Shown: positions 35,017 to 36,534 of the stretch, piece by piece
Position numbering within the stretch: position 1 is the first letter of the stretch
Layout of the letters: each line of letters starts with the position of its first letter
Origin: CAWEEP01 sp963808125
GTDB lineage: Bacteria > Chloroflexota > Dormibacteria > Aeolococcales > Aeolococcaceae
Length of the DNA stretch: 36,534 bases
Direction: 5' to 3'
Assembly (NCBI GenBank): GCA_963808125.1
Contig: CAWEEP010000013.1
Coordinates: 1-36,534, forward strand
Program-made: the position numbers and the translations under genes
The notes under the pieces: model-generated
Database searches by the model: none
Told to the model about the DNA's origin: nothing
What the model saw: only the letters and a program-made list of their open reading frames with translations

Positions 35017-35260
35017 ATGAACGATCCCCGTCACCGCTGCGAACCTTGGGCCGAACAGATCAGTCTGGCGGCGGCCGGTTGCCTATCGGCCGACGAAGAA
35101 CGAGAAGTGCATCGGCACTCGAGATGTGCTCCGACTGCCGCGGGCGTTTCCGGCAACTCACGCGGCTGTGGGGCGCGCCTGGCCGAAGCGATTGCCGACC
35201 GACAGCGGGGAGGCTGCCGTCGTCGCGCGGGTCATGTCGGCCGTTGCCGCCGACCGGTGA
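35017..35260 (+). CDS. Zinc-finger anti-sigma factor, frameshifted
   Basis: Starts MNDPRHRCEPWAEQISLAAA with a GGGAGAG Shine-Dalgarno 6 nt upstream. Restored across slips near 35118 and 35165, it reads LSADEEREVHRHLEMCSDC, giving the HxxxCxxC zinc motif, then RGRFRQLTRL and AEAIADRQRG to a stop at 35258-35260. About 80 residues. It should bind and inhibit the sigma factor encoded just before it. No membrane helix is seen in this part. Confidence 0.75.
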
Positions 35261-35307
35261 TTCATCCGGCGTTTGTTCGCCGTTCTCTCGACGCATGGAG
35301 ATGGATC

Positions 35308-36534
35308 ATGCGATCCCCCATTTCCCGCGTCGCGGCTGGACGGCCAATTTTTCGTTCTACCATCGCAGGCGTCGTCTGTGGTTCCATAGCGGCGGCGCGA
35401 CACCGGCCTGGCCGACTTCCTCCAGCCGATCCTGGAAGCCAGGACCGCCAAGTTCAAGATGACCTGTGAAATCGAGGGCCACCGGCCGAAAAGCCTCGAG
35501 GCGATGTACTTGGCCCCTCTATACGACGCGTACGGAGTATAACACACGCGGGAACGGATGTGGAGTCGTTTGCGTGTTCCTCGATTACTGGACGCGCGGG
35601 TACCTGGAACTCGCGAACAGATCCAGGTCGACAGCGATTGAGGACGCAAGACGGGGAAGGCTCTCTCGTTGCATCCGGACCAAAAGTTGGCTGTGATCAA
35701 CGACTGTCCATAAACAGACCCGACCGAATGGCAACCGTCGGGCCCGGGCTTCTTCTATTGAAATGCGGTCGCGACTGCTCGAGGCCCGTAGCAACCCGGA
35801 TTTCAAACGCGAGCCGCTCGGCGAAAAAGAGATCGACGGACACCAAGCCGTCGGATACTGCCTCAGTGGTCAGACCGCTCGGCTTACCCCTTACATGGTG
35901 TTCAACTTCTGGGCCGATCCCAGAACCATGCTGCCGGTCCGTATCGAATTCGACAGGGAGGGATCCGGAAGGAAACAAGTGGATCATGACCGACTTCGTA
36001 TTCAACGTAGATATTGGACCCATCGCTGTTCAGCCTCGAACCACCGGCCGATTATACAAGTAGGACCGTCACAAGGAACCGCTCGCCGGGCGAGGAAAAG
36101 GATCTAGTCGAGACATTTCGCCGTTACAGCCTACTGTGCGGCGGCACTGTTCCCAGATGTACTCGATTCATGACGCGGTCCTGAAACCCCTCAACAAGCG
36201 TTGGGGAGATACTGCACCGGCTTGCGTGGTATGAAACGGTGGTGGAAATGGTTGTTGAACGAGCCGTAGAAGTCGAGGAGGAAACCCACAAGAGCTACTC
36301 GATGAACGGGAGCAAGCTAACCAGAGGTGTAAAGTTCGTCTCCGTCGAACTGCCGCGGGAAGCCGACGCACATACGCGGGCAAAGGGGTCTCGCTGGGCG
36401 CGGCCGACACGCCCATCTTCTGGTATCGTCCGAAAGATGCCAAAAAGTACCGCGTGTCTACGCCGATCTTTCGGTCCGCGAGGCCGATGCGCCGCCAACG
36501 CGCCCCAATGCGAAGCCGGTGCCGGCCCCATCTG
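35308..36534 (+). CDS. LolA-like (outer-membrane lipoprotein-sorting-type) protein, frameshifted, cut by window end
   Basis: Begins near MRSPISRVAAG, followed by a broken hydrophobic segment. Then come GLADFLQPILEARTAKFKMT, KEIDGHQAVGYCLSGQT, and VFNFWADPRTMLPVRIEFD, a LolA/LppX-like fold that often follows sigma/anti-sigma pairs in planctomycetes. Later pieces in other frames are KWIMTDFVFNVD, DEKDL-like EEKDLVETFRRYSLL, SKLTRGVKFVSVELPREADA, and DTPIFWYRPKDAKKYRV. Many slips occur. The gene runs past the last base. It may sense envelope state or bind lipid (inference). Confidence 0.6.

Overview
The window reads as a long, error-rich environmental contig made of at least three pieces. Positions ~760-34010 are one coherent, very GC-rich (about 70%) bacterial segment. 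Positions 1-~745 carry an alphaproteobacterial-looking FdhD fragment. Positions ~34012-36534 are lower in GC and look like a planctomycete. The main segment has FtsA together with FtsZ, a type 2 isoleucyl-tRNA synthetase, and -10-like hexamers 6-11 nt before several start codons. I infer a Terrabacteria lineage such as Ca. Dormibacterota or a Chloroflexota relative; no marker here settles the phylum.

Layout of the main segment: the end of a cell wall/division cluster (murC fragment, murB, ddl, ftsQ), interrupted by metF on the opposite strand, then ftsA and ftsZ. nrdR, yggS and ileS follow. Next is a tightly overlapping housekeeping run (lspA, rluD-like, gmk, separate coaC and coaB), then a glyoxalase-like gene, an ICMT-like membrane methyltransferase, and priA-def-fmt. 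An SseB-like gene, smpB, hflX (convergent with smpB), mgsA, a divergent arsR/MFS exporter pair and the tmRNA gene ssrA come after. The last part is accessory: a small membrane protein, trpB2, an ammonium transporter, a DNA methyltransferase followed 9 nt later by a radical SAM/SPASM maturase, pirin, and damaged membrane-protein genes.

Most genes support core growth: peptidoglycan precursors and division (murC, murB, ddl, ftsQ, ftsA, ftsZ), translation start and protein maturation (fmt, def, lspA), and ribosome rescue (ssrA, smpB, hflX). At least 15 reading frames are broken by one-base slips, many in C or G runs. The broken genes include essential ones (murB, ddl, nrdR, priA, fmt) whose frames resume with conserved motifs, so I read the slips as sequencing indels. 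Damage is densest from ~31940 onward.

The planctomycete-like tail holds the end of a LOG-family gene, a G-rich tract, an ATGA-type inverted repeat, and an ECF sigma / zinc-finger anti-sigma / LolA-like gene set. I found no convincing new defence or mobile system. The most interesting points are the GXHH-type active-site motif in IleRS, the split and residue-variant CoaC, the possible leaderless start signals, the methyltransferase-radical SAM pair, and the two chimeric joins.
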